A DNA stretch of 64,000 bases from Deltaproteobacteria bacterium RIFOXYA12_FULL_58_15. GTDB lineage: Bacteria; Myxococcota; XYA12-FULL-58-9. The notes under the pieces are model-generated. The model saw only the letters and a list, made by a program, of their open reading frames with translations, did no database searches and had not been told where the DNA came from. The position numbers and the translations under genes are program-made. Shown one piece after another: positions 16,405 through 25,301 of the stretch; positions within the stretch are counted from its first letter, which is position 1; every line of letters begins with the position of its first letter. The stretch covers positions 1-64,000 of the forward strand of contig MGST01000120.1 of assembly GCA_001798605.1 (NCBI GenBank), in the 5' to 3' direction.

Positions 16405-18007
16405 GTCGGCCAAGCTGAGCGACACGTCCGCGTGGATACAGGAGCACACGCCAGAAGAAAGAACGGACCGTGGCCATGAAGTGCGTCGGTCGCATGACGA
16501 GCCGTTTGGCCAGACCGAAGATCTGCCCGCTTAAGAACAACGGGTGTGGCAGAAACACGCGCAAGGCGCGGAAGATGACGCCCGCGGCAAATCGAATCAT
16601 ATAGCGCTGGTAGCGATCGACGATGTACCAGATGTCGAGATCGGGGGTCTCCACCATGGTCGGCATAAACAGCATGTAGGGGATCTTCCCCATGCGTTCG
16701 TAGGGCCGAGCATCAATGAGCCAACCTTCGCGCTCACACTTCTCGTACAGAGGCGTTCCTGGGTAGGGACGGTAGATCGAATAGAAGGGAACCGTGCCAT
16801 GCTGTTTCATGATGCGAAAGGCATACTCATAGGTCCTCATCACGGTGTCTTTAGTCTCACCGGGGAAGCCCATGATGAACAGGGCCATCGTGTCGATGCC
16901 GCTCTTTTTGCACAAGGCCAGCGTCTTCTCGACCTCCTCGAGGCGCAAATCCTTGTTGGCGATACCGTCCAAAACCTCTTGGCAGCCGGACTCGATGCCA
17001 AAGTTGAGGTAGATACAACCGGTGCGCTTGCACAGATCGACGAGCTCTTCGTCGAAGCGGTCGGCCCGGATGCCGTTGGGCGTATCCCACGTGATGCCGA
17101 GGTCAGCCTCGGCCAGACCCGCTAGGATAGCGTGAAACCGAGCGCGGTCGAGTGAGAGGTTGTCGTCCTCGAAATGAAAGTGGCGAATGCCATGCTCCAC
17201 GGCCAGCATCTTCATCTGACTCACAACAAATTCGGGGCTGTGGGTGCGATAACGATAACCCATGGTCGGGTGAATCGAGCAGAAACTACAACGAAAGGGA
17301 CAGCCGCGGCTGGTAATGACAAAGACCGCGCGGTCGGAGCCAGGGTAATCGATGTACGGTCGGGAGGGATAGCCCTCGCGGTTGAGTCGGAAGTACTGCT
17401 CAAAATCGAGCCCTGCCCACACCGGCGCGTAGTCGTCGAGATTTTCGATGACCGTGGCGGGGTTGATGCAAATGCTGCCGTCCTCTTTGATGTGACCCAG
17501 ACCCGGCACCGCCTTCCAGTCGGTTCCTTCTTGGAGCGCATGTAAAAGGCCAGCCAGCGCGATCTCACCCTCACCCACGACGACTGCATCGAGTCCAGGG
17601 GCATCGCGCAAGTAACGTTCCGGCTCCAGAGACACATCGGTGCCACCAACGATGACGAAGGACTCCGGAAGGAGCTTGCGGCACAGCTCGATCGTGCGCA
17701 GCGCATCATCATAAAAAGTTTCGGCGGCAGATGTAATGCCGACGACGTCTGCCTTGTAATCCCGCGCCCGCTTCGCAATCTCTTCGGGCGACAAACCAAA
17801 CAGCACGGGCGGCGATGCTTGCTCAAGCATCGCGAAGTCGGGGTACGCGAGGGCGTCGAGAATCTCGACTTCGACCCCTGGCACCTTCTTGGCGGCGGCT
17901 GCCAGATACAGAAGGTTCAAGGGCACGCCCACCCAGGGTCCATCGGGATAGATGAGACTCGAAAAATGGGCGGGTGAACGAATCAACATCAGGCGCATGC
18001 GCAACAA
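16394..18007 (-). CDS. B12-binding-domain radical SAM enzyme
   Basis: A 537-residue protein. The N-terminal 180 residues form a Rossmann-like cobalamin-binding domain (GVPLNLLYLAAAAKK; KADVVGITSAAETFYDDALR; FVIVGGTDVSLEPE; VVVGEGE), without the DxHxxG lower-ligand motif. CPFRCSFC (Cys236, 240, 243) is the radical SAM cluster site, and YLNFGIESG and GFPGETKDT are standard barrel motifs. The C-terminal 100 residues contain amphipathic or membrane-attached helices, as in BchE/HpnJ/HpnP-type lipid-modifying enzymes. TTG at 18007 has GGAGG six bases upstream, so it is preferred to ATG at 17998, which has none at the right distance. Likely methylates or rearranges a lipid or polyketide-like substrate. 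Confidence 0.85.
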   Translation of the reverse strand: MLRMRLMLIRSPAHFSSLIYPDGPWVGVPLNLLYLAAAAKKVPGVEVEILDALAYPDFAMLEQASPPVLFGLSPEEIAKRARDYKADVVGITSAAETFYDDALRTIELCRKLLPESFVIVGGTDVSLEPERYLRDAPGLDAVVVGEGEIALAGLLHALQEGTDWKAVPGLGHIKEDGSICINPATVIENLDDYAPVWAGLDFEQYFRLNREGYPSRPYIDYPGSDRAVFVITSRGCPFRCSFCSIHPTMGYRYRTHSPEFVVSQMKMLAVEHGIRHFHFEDDNLSLDRARFHAILAGLAEADLGITWDTPNGIRADRFDEELVDLCKRTGCIYLNFGIESGCQEVLDGIANKDLRLEEVEKTLALCKKSGIDTMALFIMGFPGETKDTVMRTYEYAFRIMKQHGTVPFYSIYRPYPGTPLYEKCEREGWLIDARPYERMGKIPYMLFMPTMVETPDLDIWYIVDRYQRYMIRFAAGVIFRALRVFLPHPLFLSGQIFGLAKRLVMRPTHFMATVRSFFWRVLLYPRGRVAQLGRHDR

Positions 18008-18089
18008 CCTCGGCCTCCAGATTCAAACATAAGACGGGAGCGTGGCCGTAGGGCCGTACGACTCACGCGTCCGTCCTAAAGACGGTTTA

Positions 18090-18638
18090 TCAGGATTCGT
18101 GCGGTTGTGTGACTCGGCCGGCGCACACGATTTCATCGGTGACCCCACCACCAACACTTGGCGCGTAGCAGTCGAACTCTTTGCCAAACACCAAAGCTAC
18201 GTCGTACCAATATCCACACCGCGCGATTTCGCCACCACTGCTCACAATATCAAAAGAGAGGGTTGGGTCGTCCTGGGTTTGCGCATTGCAGTTCATTCCG
18301 GCCTCAAAGTACGAGGTGAAATGGCTTTCATCGCCTTCCACGAGGTCAACGGTGGACTGCATGATAGCAACGCCGGGATCGTCGGTTTCAACACCACTGT
18401 CATCAAAGTCGATCACTCCCGCGCCGGAGCCCGCTTCAGAGGTGCGTACCGGTCCATACTCGAACACAGCCCACAGTCCGCCAAAGCAGTCGGTCTCGAT
18501 TTTGAATTGGTTCCCCTCAACAAAGGCAGGATTGGCATTGGCTGCACACTCTTCTGCTCGCTCACGCCAAGACTCACCGCATCCTGCCATCAAAAGAACT
18601 GCAACCAGCCCGACCTTCAAAAACACTTTTTTCGACAT
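18090..18638 (-). CDS. Putative lipoprotein
   Basis: A 182-residue protein with a clear lipoprotein signal: basic KK, a hydrophobic core and the lipobox LMAGC at Cys20. The mature part has six to eight Cys (for example ECAAN, TDCFGG, MNCNAQ, ARCGYW, FDCYAP, IVCAG), likely paired in disulfides. No domain is recognised. It is probably an outer-membrane lipoprotein facing the periplasm or surface. It lies alone between the B12-radical SAM gene and another small lipoprotein gene on the same strand. A weak hairpin (CCGTC/GACGG) follows its stop at about 18074-18088. Confidence 0.8.
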   Translation of the reverse strand: MSKKVFLKVGLVAVLLMAGCGESWRERAEECAANANPAFVEGNQFKIETDCFGGLWAVFEYGPVRTSEAGSGAGVIDFDDSGVETDDPGVAIMQSTVDLVEGDESHFTSYFEAGMNCNAQTQDDPTLSFDIVSSGGEIARCGYWYDVALVFGKEFDCYAPSVGGGVTDEIVCAGRVTQPHES

Positions 18639-18783
18639 AGCCGGGTTCTATTCAATTTCAGTGCCAAACGGAAATGTCTGATACCTGAATACGCTGGCGA
18701 TTTTTGGCCTGTTTGCGCATGGAACCCTTGCTGGTGTGAATTCTACTTCCCATTGGTGCGGCCGCGGCTACGCACAGACGTCG

Positions 18784-18972
18784 TCACTGCAGCTCATAAA
18801 CCACGTCCTGCAATTTTAACGTATCCCACTTCACCGTGACCGTTGGTTGGTAATTGCAGGTCTTCAAGTTGCGAGCAAATTCTCTAGTGAGGCTCTGCTC
18901 CTGCTCGAAATGCGGTGAACAACCCACGGCTCCCGCAGTAACTGCAAACAGTAGAGTCGAAACAATCTTCAT
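18784..18972 (-). CDS. Very small putative lipoprotein
   Basis: A 62-residue protein from ATG at 18970-18972, with an AGAGGAG ribosome site seven bases upstream. Residues 1-18 are a signal with the lipobox AVGC, and the mature part has 45 residues. The good ribosome site and signal favour a real gene. The 3' part of a beta-helix remnant in another frame overlaps its first 90 bases, so the gene may be built on decayed sequence. Function unknown. Confidence 0.6.
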   Translation of the reverse strand: MKIVSTLLFAVTAGAVGCSPHFEQEQSLTREFARNLKTCNYQPTVTVKWDTLKLQDVVYELQ

Positions 18973-19453
18973 TGCGGCTCCTCTTGTGGATACGAAAGGA
19001 TGCATTGTTAGGTCCGCGGATGGACCGACTTCCCAATGTCCGCTGGTGGTCGGCACCCCCGAGCAGCGTACAGTTGTAGCCGGCGTCGCGAATGACGTTG
19101 TGGGCAAGCCTGGTTTGTTGGCCCAAAAGGTATGCCCCGCTGCCGATTCCCACCTGCGGCGCGGCGCGGTTCACAGCCGGAAACTCCAACATCGTGTCGA
19201 GGATTTGGTTCCCCTCCATGACGACGCGGGTAACCAACTCAGAGTCAACAGAAACACGAATGCCATTGATGGCACTGCCGCGCACGATGTTGTCGAACAA
19301 ATCCACACGGGCATCCACGGGGGCCAGTCCACAAGAATGTCGTCCAAGATAACCCTGGGCTTTCCCCACGAATTCCTCAACCAACCCCACATCAAAGATA
19401 TTGTCCTCGGCGACCTGTGGCCCAAGTACGACTTCGCCTGAGACTTCAGCCAA
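18884..19453 (-). pseudogene. Right-handed beta-helix (pectate-lyase-like) remnant
   Basis: The first 140 codons of this frame read as coils of a parallel beta-helix: LFDNIVRGSAINGIRVS, VTRVVMEGNQIL, TRLAHNVIRDAGYNCTLLGG, each with a buried small residue and an N in the turn. It starts with TTG overlapping the stop of the APH-like gene, with no signal peptide, and it is short for such proteins (usually over 300 residues). Its last 50 residues lose the repeat pattern and run into the start of the small lipoprotein gene in another frame. I read it as a decayed surface protein; a short working beta-helix is less likely. Confidence 0.4.
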
Positions 19454-20507
19454 CAGGCCAATATCTCAGCCGGTTCGCGACACCACGTACCGCGTCTGCG
19501 ATCTCGACCCGCTGTGACCCTACAGACCGCGCCAATCCGAGCTGGATTTTGGCGCGATGTAGATTGTGCGCCGATGCTGAGGAAAAGACCTCCTTGTTCC
19601 AACCGAAGTAACTTTCTTCGAGAGCGTCGGTGCAAAAACGGGCGGCGAGCTCAAGGGTGATCGTCTCCACCATGAATGATGTGCCCGCCCATTCTTGCGC
19701 GGTCAACAATCCCTTGGCACCCTGAGCGTATCCCTCGAGACCTGCTACGAAACGTTCGAGGTCAAACCACGGATCGCTACCGTCCTCACCCACGGGATTG
19801 CACCAGGAGCGAAAAGCGTCACCGAGCTCGACTGGAATGGACATCTTCGCCAGAGTGTCCAAGTCGATGAGGCAGATCGCCGCGCCGGTTGGCGAAAACA
19901 CAACATTGTTGATCTTGGGATCGCCATGAACAATTCGCTGCGGCAACTCACCGAGCGCTGGAAGCTGACCGATGCGAGCTAAGATCTCTTCACCAACCGC
20001 AGCAACCTGGTAGAACGCTGTATGTTGTTTGTGAGACTGCATCACCTCCTGGAGATGGCGGCGATGACGCTTGGTGTCGTGGACCCCGGTTCGAACATTG
20101 CAAAATGAGTACTCGAGGTCGGAGACGGCAACATGAAATTGTCCCAACAACTCACCAGCCCTTCGGCAGTGGCCCGAGGTCGTGCCCGAGGATAACACGG
20201 TGCCGTCCACATGAGTGAGCAGGCGCCAGACCTGGCCCTTCCCGTCTGTGGTCCAAAGCATTCCCTTCGTGGTCCTCACCAACCTCGGGGTGACCATTCC
20301 GCGCGCGGCCAAATGAGCCGTAACGGCCTCGATGTCCTCATTCACCTTCGGAGAAAAGATCGGGTTGAGCACTTGAAGGGTAAAGACACCGGCTCCAGAG
20401 GTCACCCTGAACGTCCGATTGATGTTGCCCATCAAGATGGGCTCTACCGTCACCGGTTCAAGGTTGAATTCGCCGAGCGCGGCGAGAACGTCTGCGTCAT
20501 GGGGCAT
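19446..20507 (-). CDS. APH-family kinase (homoserine-kinase-II/choline-kinase-like)
   Basis: A 353-residue cytoplasmic protein. IVHGDPKINNVVF (192-204) is the HGDxxxxN catalytic loop of the aminoglycoside phosphotransferase fold, and CLIDLDTLAKM (212-222) carries the metal-binding Asp pair. MGNINRTFRV at about 26-35 fits the N-lobe of homoserine-kinase/fructosamine-kinase-like members such as NahK. Such kinases phosphorylate small hydroxyl compounds with ATP, including sugars. The start at 20507 lies eight bases after the stop of the Ser/Thr kinase gene, so the two should be co-transcribed. Substrate unknown; N-acetylhexosamine kinase-like activity is one possibility. Confidence 0.75.
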   Translation of the reverse strand: MPHDADVLAALGEFNLEPVTVEPILMGNINRTFRVTSGAGVFTLQVLNPIFSPKVNEDIEAVTAHLAARGMVTPRLVRTTKGMLWTTDGKGQVWRLLTHVDGTVLSSGTTSGHCRRAGELLGQFHVAVSDLEYSFCNVRTGVHDTKRHRRHLQEVMQSHKQHTAFYQVAAVGEEILARIGQLPALGELPQRIVHGDPKINNVVFSPTGAAICLIDLDTLAKMSIPVELGDAFRSWCNPVGEDGSDPWFDLERFVAGLEGYAQGAKGLLTAQEWAGTSFMVETITLELAARFCTDALEESYFGWNKEVFSSASAHNLHRAKIQLGLARSVGSQRVEIADAVRGVANRLRYWPVG

Positions 20508-20515
20508 AGATTGAC

Positions 20516-21901
20516 TCAAGGCGAGTGCTTTCTTTTCTGCACGGTTCCCTGTCGGAGATTGACGAGGAACGTTTGTGAACAATCCCCATCCACGTCAATA
20601 CTCAACTCGCGGCTGAGCTTCTGCGGTGGATGCTCGAGAATGACGCGGTGACGGCCGGCTGGTAACAGCATGGCTTTGACGGGAGTGTTACCAACATCCC
20701 GACCGTCAATCTTGACGTGTGCCCACGGAATGGCATTGAGGCTCACCATTCCCGTCGCAATGGGCTTCTGTCGTTTCATCAACTGGGACACGGTACTCGA
20801 AGATGGTGTTCCGGCACTGGTCGAAGGCGGAAGGCTCGGTGCCGCCACCAAAGGGGTGGGCGCTTCCATCGCGGCATTTGTCGGCACCACCTCTGTCGCG
20901 GTTTGCAGAACCCCGATGCCGTTCCCTATCCCGAGGTAAATGGCCGCCGGCGTAGCCAGCGCCAATACGGCAAGAGTGAAGGGAACGAATCGAATTCGTT
21001 TTCCGCGCCGAGGATTCACGAACGGCTCGGCGCGAACGGGAAGTGCGATGGCCCCACCAAGGATAGACTGCACCGCTCGGTCAATCTCGGGCGCGCGGCA
21101 TCGCCTTTCTTTCTTCATTGCCGCGAGCGCGACCAGCTCGCGGGTTGCTGCCACGGCATCGAGAGATATGCCGCACTCGCCCAACGCGTCTGCGAACTGT
21201 GTGGCGTTCTCGTAGCGCTCGTCGGGTTCATCGGCACACGCCTTCGCCAGAGCCGCGCGCAGCCCTTTGGAGGAATCTCCTTCGATCTTCCTCAACGTCG
21301 CCCCAAGGCCAAAGATGTCGGCACGGCCGTCAATCACACCGCGGCGAAGCTGCTCAGGAGCTGCAAACTCCGGAGTCCCCGCCGCTGCCTCGACCCACGC
21401 ACCATCCCTTTCGCACCACGCAACACCAAAATCAGAGAGCTTGACCTCGCCGGACTGGGTGATGAAGACATTGGCCGGTGTCACATCGCGGTGCACCAGC
21501 CCGAGCGGCGCACCGTCGTCCCCTTTGAGTCCATGCAAGTACGAGAGGGCGTGAGCCACGCAAACGCCTATGTGGATAACCGTTCCGGGCTGCAGCCCTA
21601 CACCGTTTTCCACGAGCTCTGCCAACGGCATGCAGTCGAGCCACTCACATACCAAAGCGTATCCATCTGCGTCACGGCACAGCTCCAAAGCATGCACGAC
21701 GTTCGGGTGATCGAGTCTGACGGCGATGCGCGCCTCGTTGACGAATAGCTCCACCGCAGCGGGGTCTTTGGCGATCTCGGAACGCAGTCGTTTGATCGCC
21801 ACCTTCCGGCTGGTGCCACGCTCCCCCAAAAGGGCACCGCGATACACCTCTGCCATCGCACCACAACCGACCCGTTCGAACTGTTTGAGCCGCTCAGACA
21901 T
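20516..21901 (-). CDS. Membrane Ser/Thr protein kinase with C-terminal PEGA domain
   Basis: A 461-residue protein. The Hanks-type kinase domain covers about 1-245: VAIK (Lys37), a Glu near 57, HRDVTPAN (137-144) and DFG (157-159), followed by GTPEFAAPEQ. All catalytic residues are present, although the glycine loop is reduced to VGCGAMAEVY. One membrane span lies at about 303-325. A Ser/Thr/Pro-rich linker and a PEGA domain (about 390-450: MVSLNAIPWAHVKIDGRDVG, then GRHRVILEHP) follow in the periplasm. PEGA domains are thought to bind cell-surface components, so this may be a sensor kinase of the wall. It is the first gene of an operon with the APH-like kinase. TTG at 21907 is a weaker start. 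Confidence 0.9.
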   Translation of the reverse strand: MSERLKQFERVGCGAMAEVYRGALLGERGTSRKVAIKRLRSEIAKDPAAVELFVNEARIAVRLDHPNVVHALELCRDADGYALVCEWLDCMPLAELVENGVGLQPGTVIHIGVCVAHALSYLHGLKGDDGAPLGLVHRDVTPANVFITQSGEVKLSDFGVAWCERDGAWVEAAAGTPEFAAPEQLRRGVIDGRADIFGLGATLRKIEGDSSKGLRAALAKACADEPDERYENATQFADALGECGISLDAVAATRELVALAAMKKERRCRAPEIDRAVQSILGGAIALPVRAEPFVNPRRGKRIRFVPFTLAVLALATPAAIYLGIGNGIGVLQTATEVVPTNAAMEAPTPLVAAPSLPPSTSAGTPSSSTVSQLMKRQKPIATGMVSLNAIPWAHVKIDGRDVGNTPVKAMLLPAGRHRVILEHPPQKLSRELSIDVDGDCSQTFLVNLRQGTVQKRKHSP

Positions 21902-21961
21902 CGGCAACAGTCTATCCTGCTTGGCTTGCGCTGACCAACAAAGGCAGGCTAAATCCGTCGG

Positions 21962-23095
21962 GTGCTAGGTGCCATTTTCACCATAACCCTGATTGCCGAC
22001 CCCTTGGCCATCCAGGTGATCGCGACGAACCATGGCTTGCCGGTGGTAAGCGCTGCCCAAAAGCTTCGTGCGCAACTGGCCACTGATTTTGGCCTGCAGG
22101 TGAATTCTCAGGTGTTGGTACCCGGGCCTTCCACCGCTGGAAGCTCAGCTTGGCTTGATAAAGCTGCCGAGTCGTTGGAGCAAGCGCAGCAGAGTTATGC
22201 TCGCCTGGAGTCGGGCCCAACTCTGGCTCTTTTGCTCGAGGTCGAGGAGGCCACGAAGAGTCATATTGATGACACTGAGGCGGCATTGCTCTTGGCCAAG
22301 GCGTTGCGCCTGCGGGGCTTGACCTACCTGTTCATGGAGAAGTCCCAGGACGCTACAGCGGCCTTCACCACCGCCCACTTCATCGACGGCGAATTCTCCC
22401 CGGATGCGGACCAATGGCCACCCGAAGCACGGCTCGCGTACGCAGATGCGGGTGCCCAATCTCGTCAGCAGGCAGCGGGATCCCTGTCCATCCACGTCCA
22501 ACCTGGTGCCGCCGCCGTCTGGGTCGACGGCAAACCGGTGAGCATAGGCTCCACCACGGTGACGGACCTGGGAGCGGGAGCCCACTACCTGTTGATCACC
22601 AGCGCTGGTTATGAGCCAATGGGTGCGGTCGTCTCAGTTCGTGGCAATGCCATGCTCGATCAGGCGTCGATCTTTCTCGAAACTGCCGACGACAAAATGG
22701 GCCTGTTGGCTTCCGCTCTTGCTGAAGCCGTCGATGGACCTCGAGAACAACTCATTGCCGCACAGGTTGCGGCGGTCCTCGAAGGCACGCACCTCCTCGT
22801 CGTCCAGTCTCAAAGCGTCACCTCCCCAGCAAGCGTTATTGTCCTCGATTTGCACGGAAGACGGGTGGGCGGGGCGGTACCCTTGGTCGAAGCGACCGTC
22901 GCGGCCCAACACATAGCCGGACTGTTGCTCGGTCAACCTCTGCCGCCACCAGTCGCTCCAGCAAAGCCGTGGTATGGTCGGTGGTACACCTGGGTGGCCG
23001 TCGGGACGGTTGTGGCCGGCGGCGTTGTCCTCGGTGTCCTCCTCGGTCAAGACAACCCAGACCGCATCTCCTTTCACTTGGGAGGTGTCCAGTGA
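21962..23095 (+). CDS. PEGA-domain membrane protein with TPR-like region
   Basis: A 377-residue protein from GTG at 21962. It has a short signal or anchor and a helical region (about 60-165) with TPR-like pairs (TEAALLLAKALRLRGLTYLF, QDATAAFTTAHFID). A PEGA domain covers about 172-235 (GSLSIHVQPGAAAVWVDGKP, GAHYLLITSAGYEP). A mixed domain follows, and one membrane span lies at about 343-366 near the end. This plan is common in Myxococcota next to kinase genes. It diverges from the kinase operon over 60 bases, which suggests shared control. Its stop overlaps the next start (GTGA at 23092), so it is coupled to the Cys-rich lipoprotein. Confidence 0.75.
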   Translation: MLGAIFTITLIADPLAIQVIATNHGLPVVSAAQKLRAQLATDFGLQVNSQVLVPGPSTAGSSAWLDKAAESLEQAQQSYARLESGPTLALLLEVEEATKSHIDDTEAALLLAKALRLRGLTYLFMEKSQDATAAFTTAHFIDGEFSPDADQWPPEARLAYADAGAQSRQQAAGSLSIHVQPGAAAVWVDGKPVSIGSTTVTDLGAGAHYLLITSAGYEPMGAVVSVRGNAMLDQASIFLETADDKMGLLASALAEAVDGPREQLIAAQVAAVLEGTHLLVVQSQSVTSPASVIVLDLHGRRVGGAVPLVEATVAAQHIAGLLLGQPLPPPVAPAKPWYGRWYTWVAVGTVVAGGVVLGVLLGQDNPDRISFHLGGVQ

Positions 23096-23940
23096 AAACC
23101 GCAACACTCGTTTTGCTTGCCAGTGCAATTTCTTGCAGCGCCGACGAGTCTCGCGCAATTCGTCTTCACCACGTCACCCGCGGCAGCTGCCGCCCCACCA
23201 ACTACGATGTGAGCTGCGTCGCCTCCATCAAAGTGCAAATGTTCGGTCCCGACCAACCCTTTCGCAGCTCCTGCACCAGCCTCAGCAGGGACGAGAGCGT
23301 TGATACGCTGCGGGAACTCTTCCAAGACGGCGAGCGACTCTTCGTCCTCAATGATGTGCGCGCCAGAGAGTCCGTGCAGATACAGATGTGGGCCTACCAC
23401 AGCCTCGACAGCACCGACCCCTGCGACTCCCTCGATCGCAGCAAGCTCATCTTTTGGGGAAGCACCGACTTTTTCGATACGACCAGTCCTGAGACAGCCG
23501 ATGTCGATATAGCCATCGATTGTCGTCCGAAGTGTGATTGCCGCAGCATCGACGAGGAGCTTTGCGGTCTCGATCTCGTCGATGGCATATGCGGTCCGCC
23601 GGACGCTCTCCCCTGCGAGAAGAGCTGCAACACCGACAACGGTGATAACGACTGCTATGATGGCCGACTGACATGCACGCCCGAGAGCTGTACCAGTGGT
23701 ACACACGGGGACACGTGCTGTGAGGCTGCCGCTGGAGATCTCTGTTCCAGTTGCAACTCGGCGAGCGCTTGCAACACCGGCTTGTGTGTACAGCACCGCT
23801 ATACCGCGGAAGAGGCGAACGACTCTTTCGAGGAGTCCTTCTGTGCAGAGACGTGTCCCCCCCTAGACGGGAGCGCCACCCCGTGTCCATCGGGCATGGG
23901 CTGTCGACGACTCGGCGGTGTTTTTGACCTGGTCGAATAG
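23092..23940 (+). CDS. Cysteine-rich putative lipoprotein
   Basis: A 282-residue protein from GTG at 23092, with GGAGG six bases upstream and a four-base overlap with the preceding stop. The signal VKTATLVLLASAISC ends in a lipobox at Cys15. The second half is extremely Cys-rich: CRPKCDCRS, CEKSCNTDNGDNDCYD, CTPESCTSGTHGDTCC, CSSCNSASACNTGLC, CPSGMGC. The last blocks look like the ACNTG-type repeats found in Myxococcota surface proteins with many disulfides. It may sit at the surface as partner of the PEGA protein. Function unknown. Confidence 0.75.
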   Translation: MKTATLVLLASAISCSADESRAIRLHHVTRGSCRPTNYDVSCVASIKVQMFGPDQPFRSSCTSLSRDESVDTLRELFQDGERLFVLNDVRARESVQIQMWAYHSLDSTDPCDSLDRSKLIFWGSTDFFDTTSPETADVDIAIDCRPKCDCRSIDEELCGLDLVDGICGPPDALPCEKSCNTDNGDNDCYDGRLTCTPESCTSGTHGDTCCEAAAGDLCSSCNSASACNTGLCVQHRYTAEEANDSFEESFCAETCPPLDGSATPCPSGMGCRRLGGVFDLVE

Positions 23941-23944
23941 GAGC

Positions 23945-25264
23945 TCAACCCTGACGGGCGGAACCTATCTGATAACGATCGAGAAGCTTGTACAGGTACA
24001 TGCGGTCGATGTGAGCCTTGCGTGCGGCCGCGGCGATATTTCCCCCGGTCGCTTGAATCAGTTTTTCCACGTAGGCGCGCTCAAAATCGTTAATGAGTTG
24101 GTTCTTCAGGTCTTTGAACGGTTGCTCGATGTCAATGGTGTTGTTTGTGTTCCGAGCCTGGACCGGTGCGTCGCTGGTCTTGGGCGTCTCAGCAAGCAAA
24201 GCGGCCCGTTCGATGACGTTGCGAAGTTCCCGAACATTGCCGGGCCAAGCATAAGAGCGCAGCTGCTCCAGAGTCTGTTCGGACATCACCGGCCGCTCAC
24301 CGGGTAACTGCTTGAGGATGTTCTCTACCAACAGCGGGATGTCCTCGGGGTGCTCACGCAAAGGTGGCAGCCGGACTTCAACCACTGCCAGGCGATAGTA
24401 GAGATCCGCGCGAAAGGCACCGCGGGCGACCTCAGCTGCGAGATCGCGGTTGGTTGCAGTGATCACACGGACATCAACAGCAATGGGCTTTTGCCCGCCC
24501 ACCCGGCGCGACTCTCGACGCTCCAGAATGCCGAGCAGGGCCGGTTGCAGAGGCAACGGCAGCTCTCCGATCTCGTCGAGAAAAATGGTGCCGCCATGGG
24601 CACGCTCGAAGGCACCAGCCCGAGATCGTTCAGCACCCGTGAAGGCACCACGTTCGTGTCCAAACAGCTCGCTCTCGATAAGATTCGCGGGCAACGCTCC
24701 GCAGTCAATCACAACAAATGGCCCATCCCGACGGGAGCTGTTGTCACGTATCCCAGCAGCCGCGAGCTCCTTGCCCGTGCCTGTCTCCCCAGTGACCAAC
24801 GCCGTGCTATCACTTGCGGCAATGCGTTCCAACTTCGCAAAAGTCGCGCGCATGGCAACGGAGGCACCAACGAGATCGCCAAATCTGTCATCGGCTGCGA
24901 GCTCTAGGGGGCTCTCCTTGTGCAGGGGCGTGATCCGAAGCTCGGTGTTGCCACACCGCACAAGAGTAACACCGTCAGCATAAAAACCCTGAACTCGGTT
25001 GTTTCCGAGATACGTGCCGTTGGTCGAACCAAGGTCACGAATGAGAATGCCGCGCTTTGTTCGTTGAAGCTCGACGTGCACACCACTCACCGTGACATCG
25101 CCGAGAGTCAGCTCACAACCGTCTGACGTGCCAATTCGAATCGGCTCCTGGTCGAGCTCGACTGACAACCCTTTGTCAGGACCACGGCGCACCTCGATGC
25201 GCAGTCGCTGCACCTTGGCGCGCTTGTTGTCATCTATGAGAACACGGGTACCGGAGCTCGCCAT
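23945..25264 (-). CDS. FHA-domain sigma-54-dependent transcriptional activator
   Basis: A 439-residue regulator. The N-terminal FHA domain (20-115) has the IRIG, SGVH (60-63) and DLGSTNGTYLG (77-87) motifs that bind phosphothreonine. The AAA+ domain has Walker A GETGTGKE (159-166), the sigma-54 contact GAFTGA (206-211) and Walker B GGTIFLDEIGEL. The C-terminal Fis-type helix-turn-helix is at about 400-432 (GGNIAAAARKAHIDRMYLYK). Such proteins read Ser/Thr kinase signals and open sigma-54 promoters, a combination typical of Myxococcota. The ATG at 25264 follows GAGG. The kinase at 20516-21901 is a plausible upstream signal, but that is inference. Confidence 0.93.
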   Translation of the reverse strand: MASSGTRVLIDDNKRAKVQRLRIEVRRGPDKGLSVELDQEPIRIGTSDGCELTLGDVTVSGVHVELQRTKRGILIRDLGSTNGTYLGNNRVQGFYADGVTLVRCGNTELRITPLHKESPLELAADDRFGDLVGASVAMRATFAKLERIAASDSTALVTGETGTGKELAAAGIRDNSSRRDGPFVVIDCGALPANLIESELFGHERGAFTGAERSRAGAFERAHGGTIFLDEIGELPLPLQPALLGILERRESRRVGGQKPIAVDVRVITATNRDLAAEVARGAFRADLYYRLAVVEVRLPPLREHPEDIPLLVENILKQLPGERPVMSEQTLEQLRSYAWPGNVRELRNVIERAALLAETPKTSDAPVQARNTNNTIDIEQPFKDLKNQLINDFERAYVEKLIQATGGNIAAAARKAHIDRMYLYKLLDRYQIGSARQG

Positions 25265-25301
25265 GATTGCCTCACACCAAAATCATCCAACCTAGGGTTG
25301 A

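Noticed and set aside
18854-19441. 195-codon plus-strand frame
   Set aside because: It is opposite the beta-helix remnant and the small lipoprotein, whose minus-strand readings have recognisable repeats, a signal and a ribosome site.
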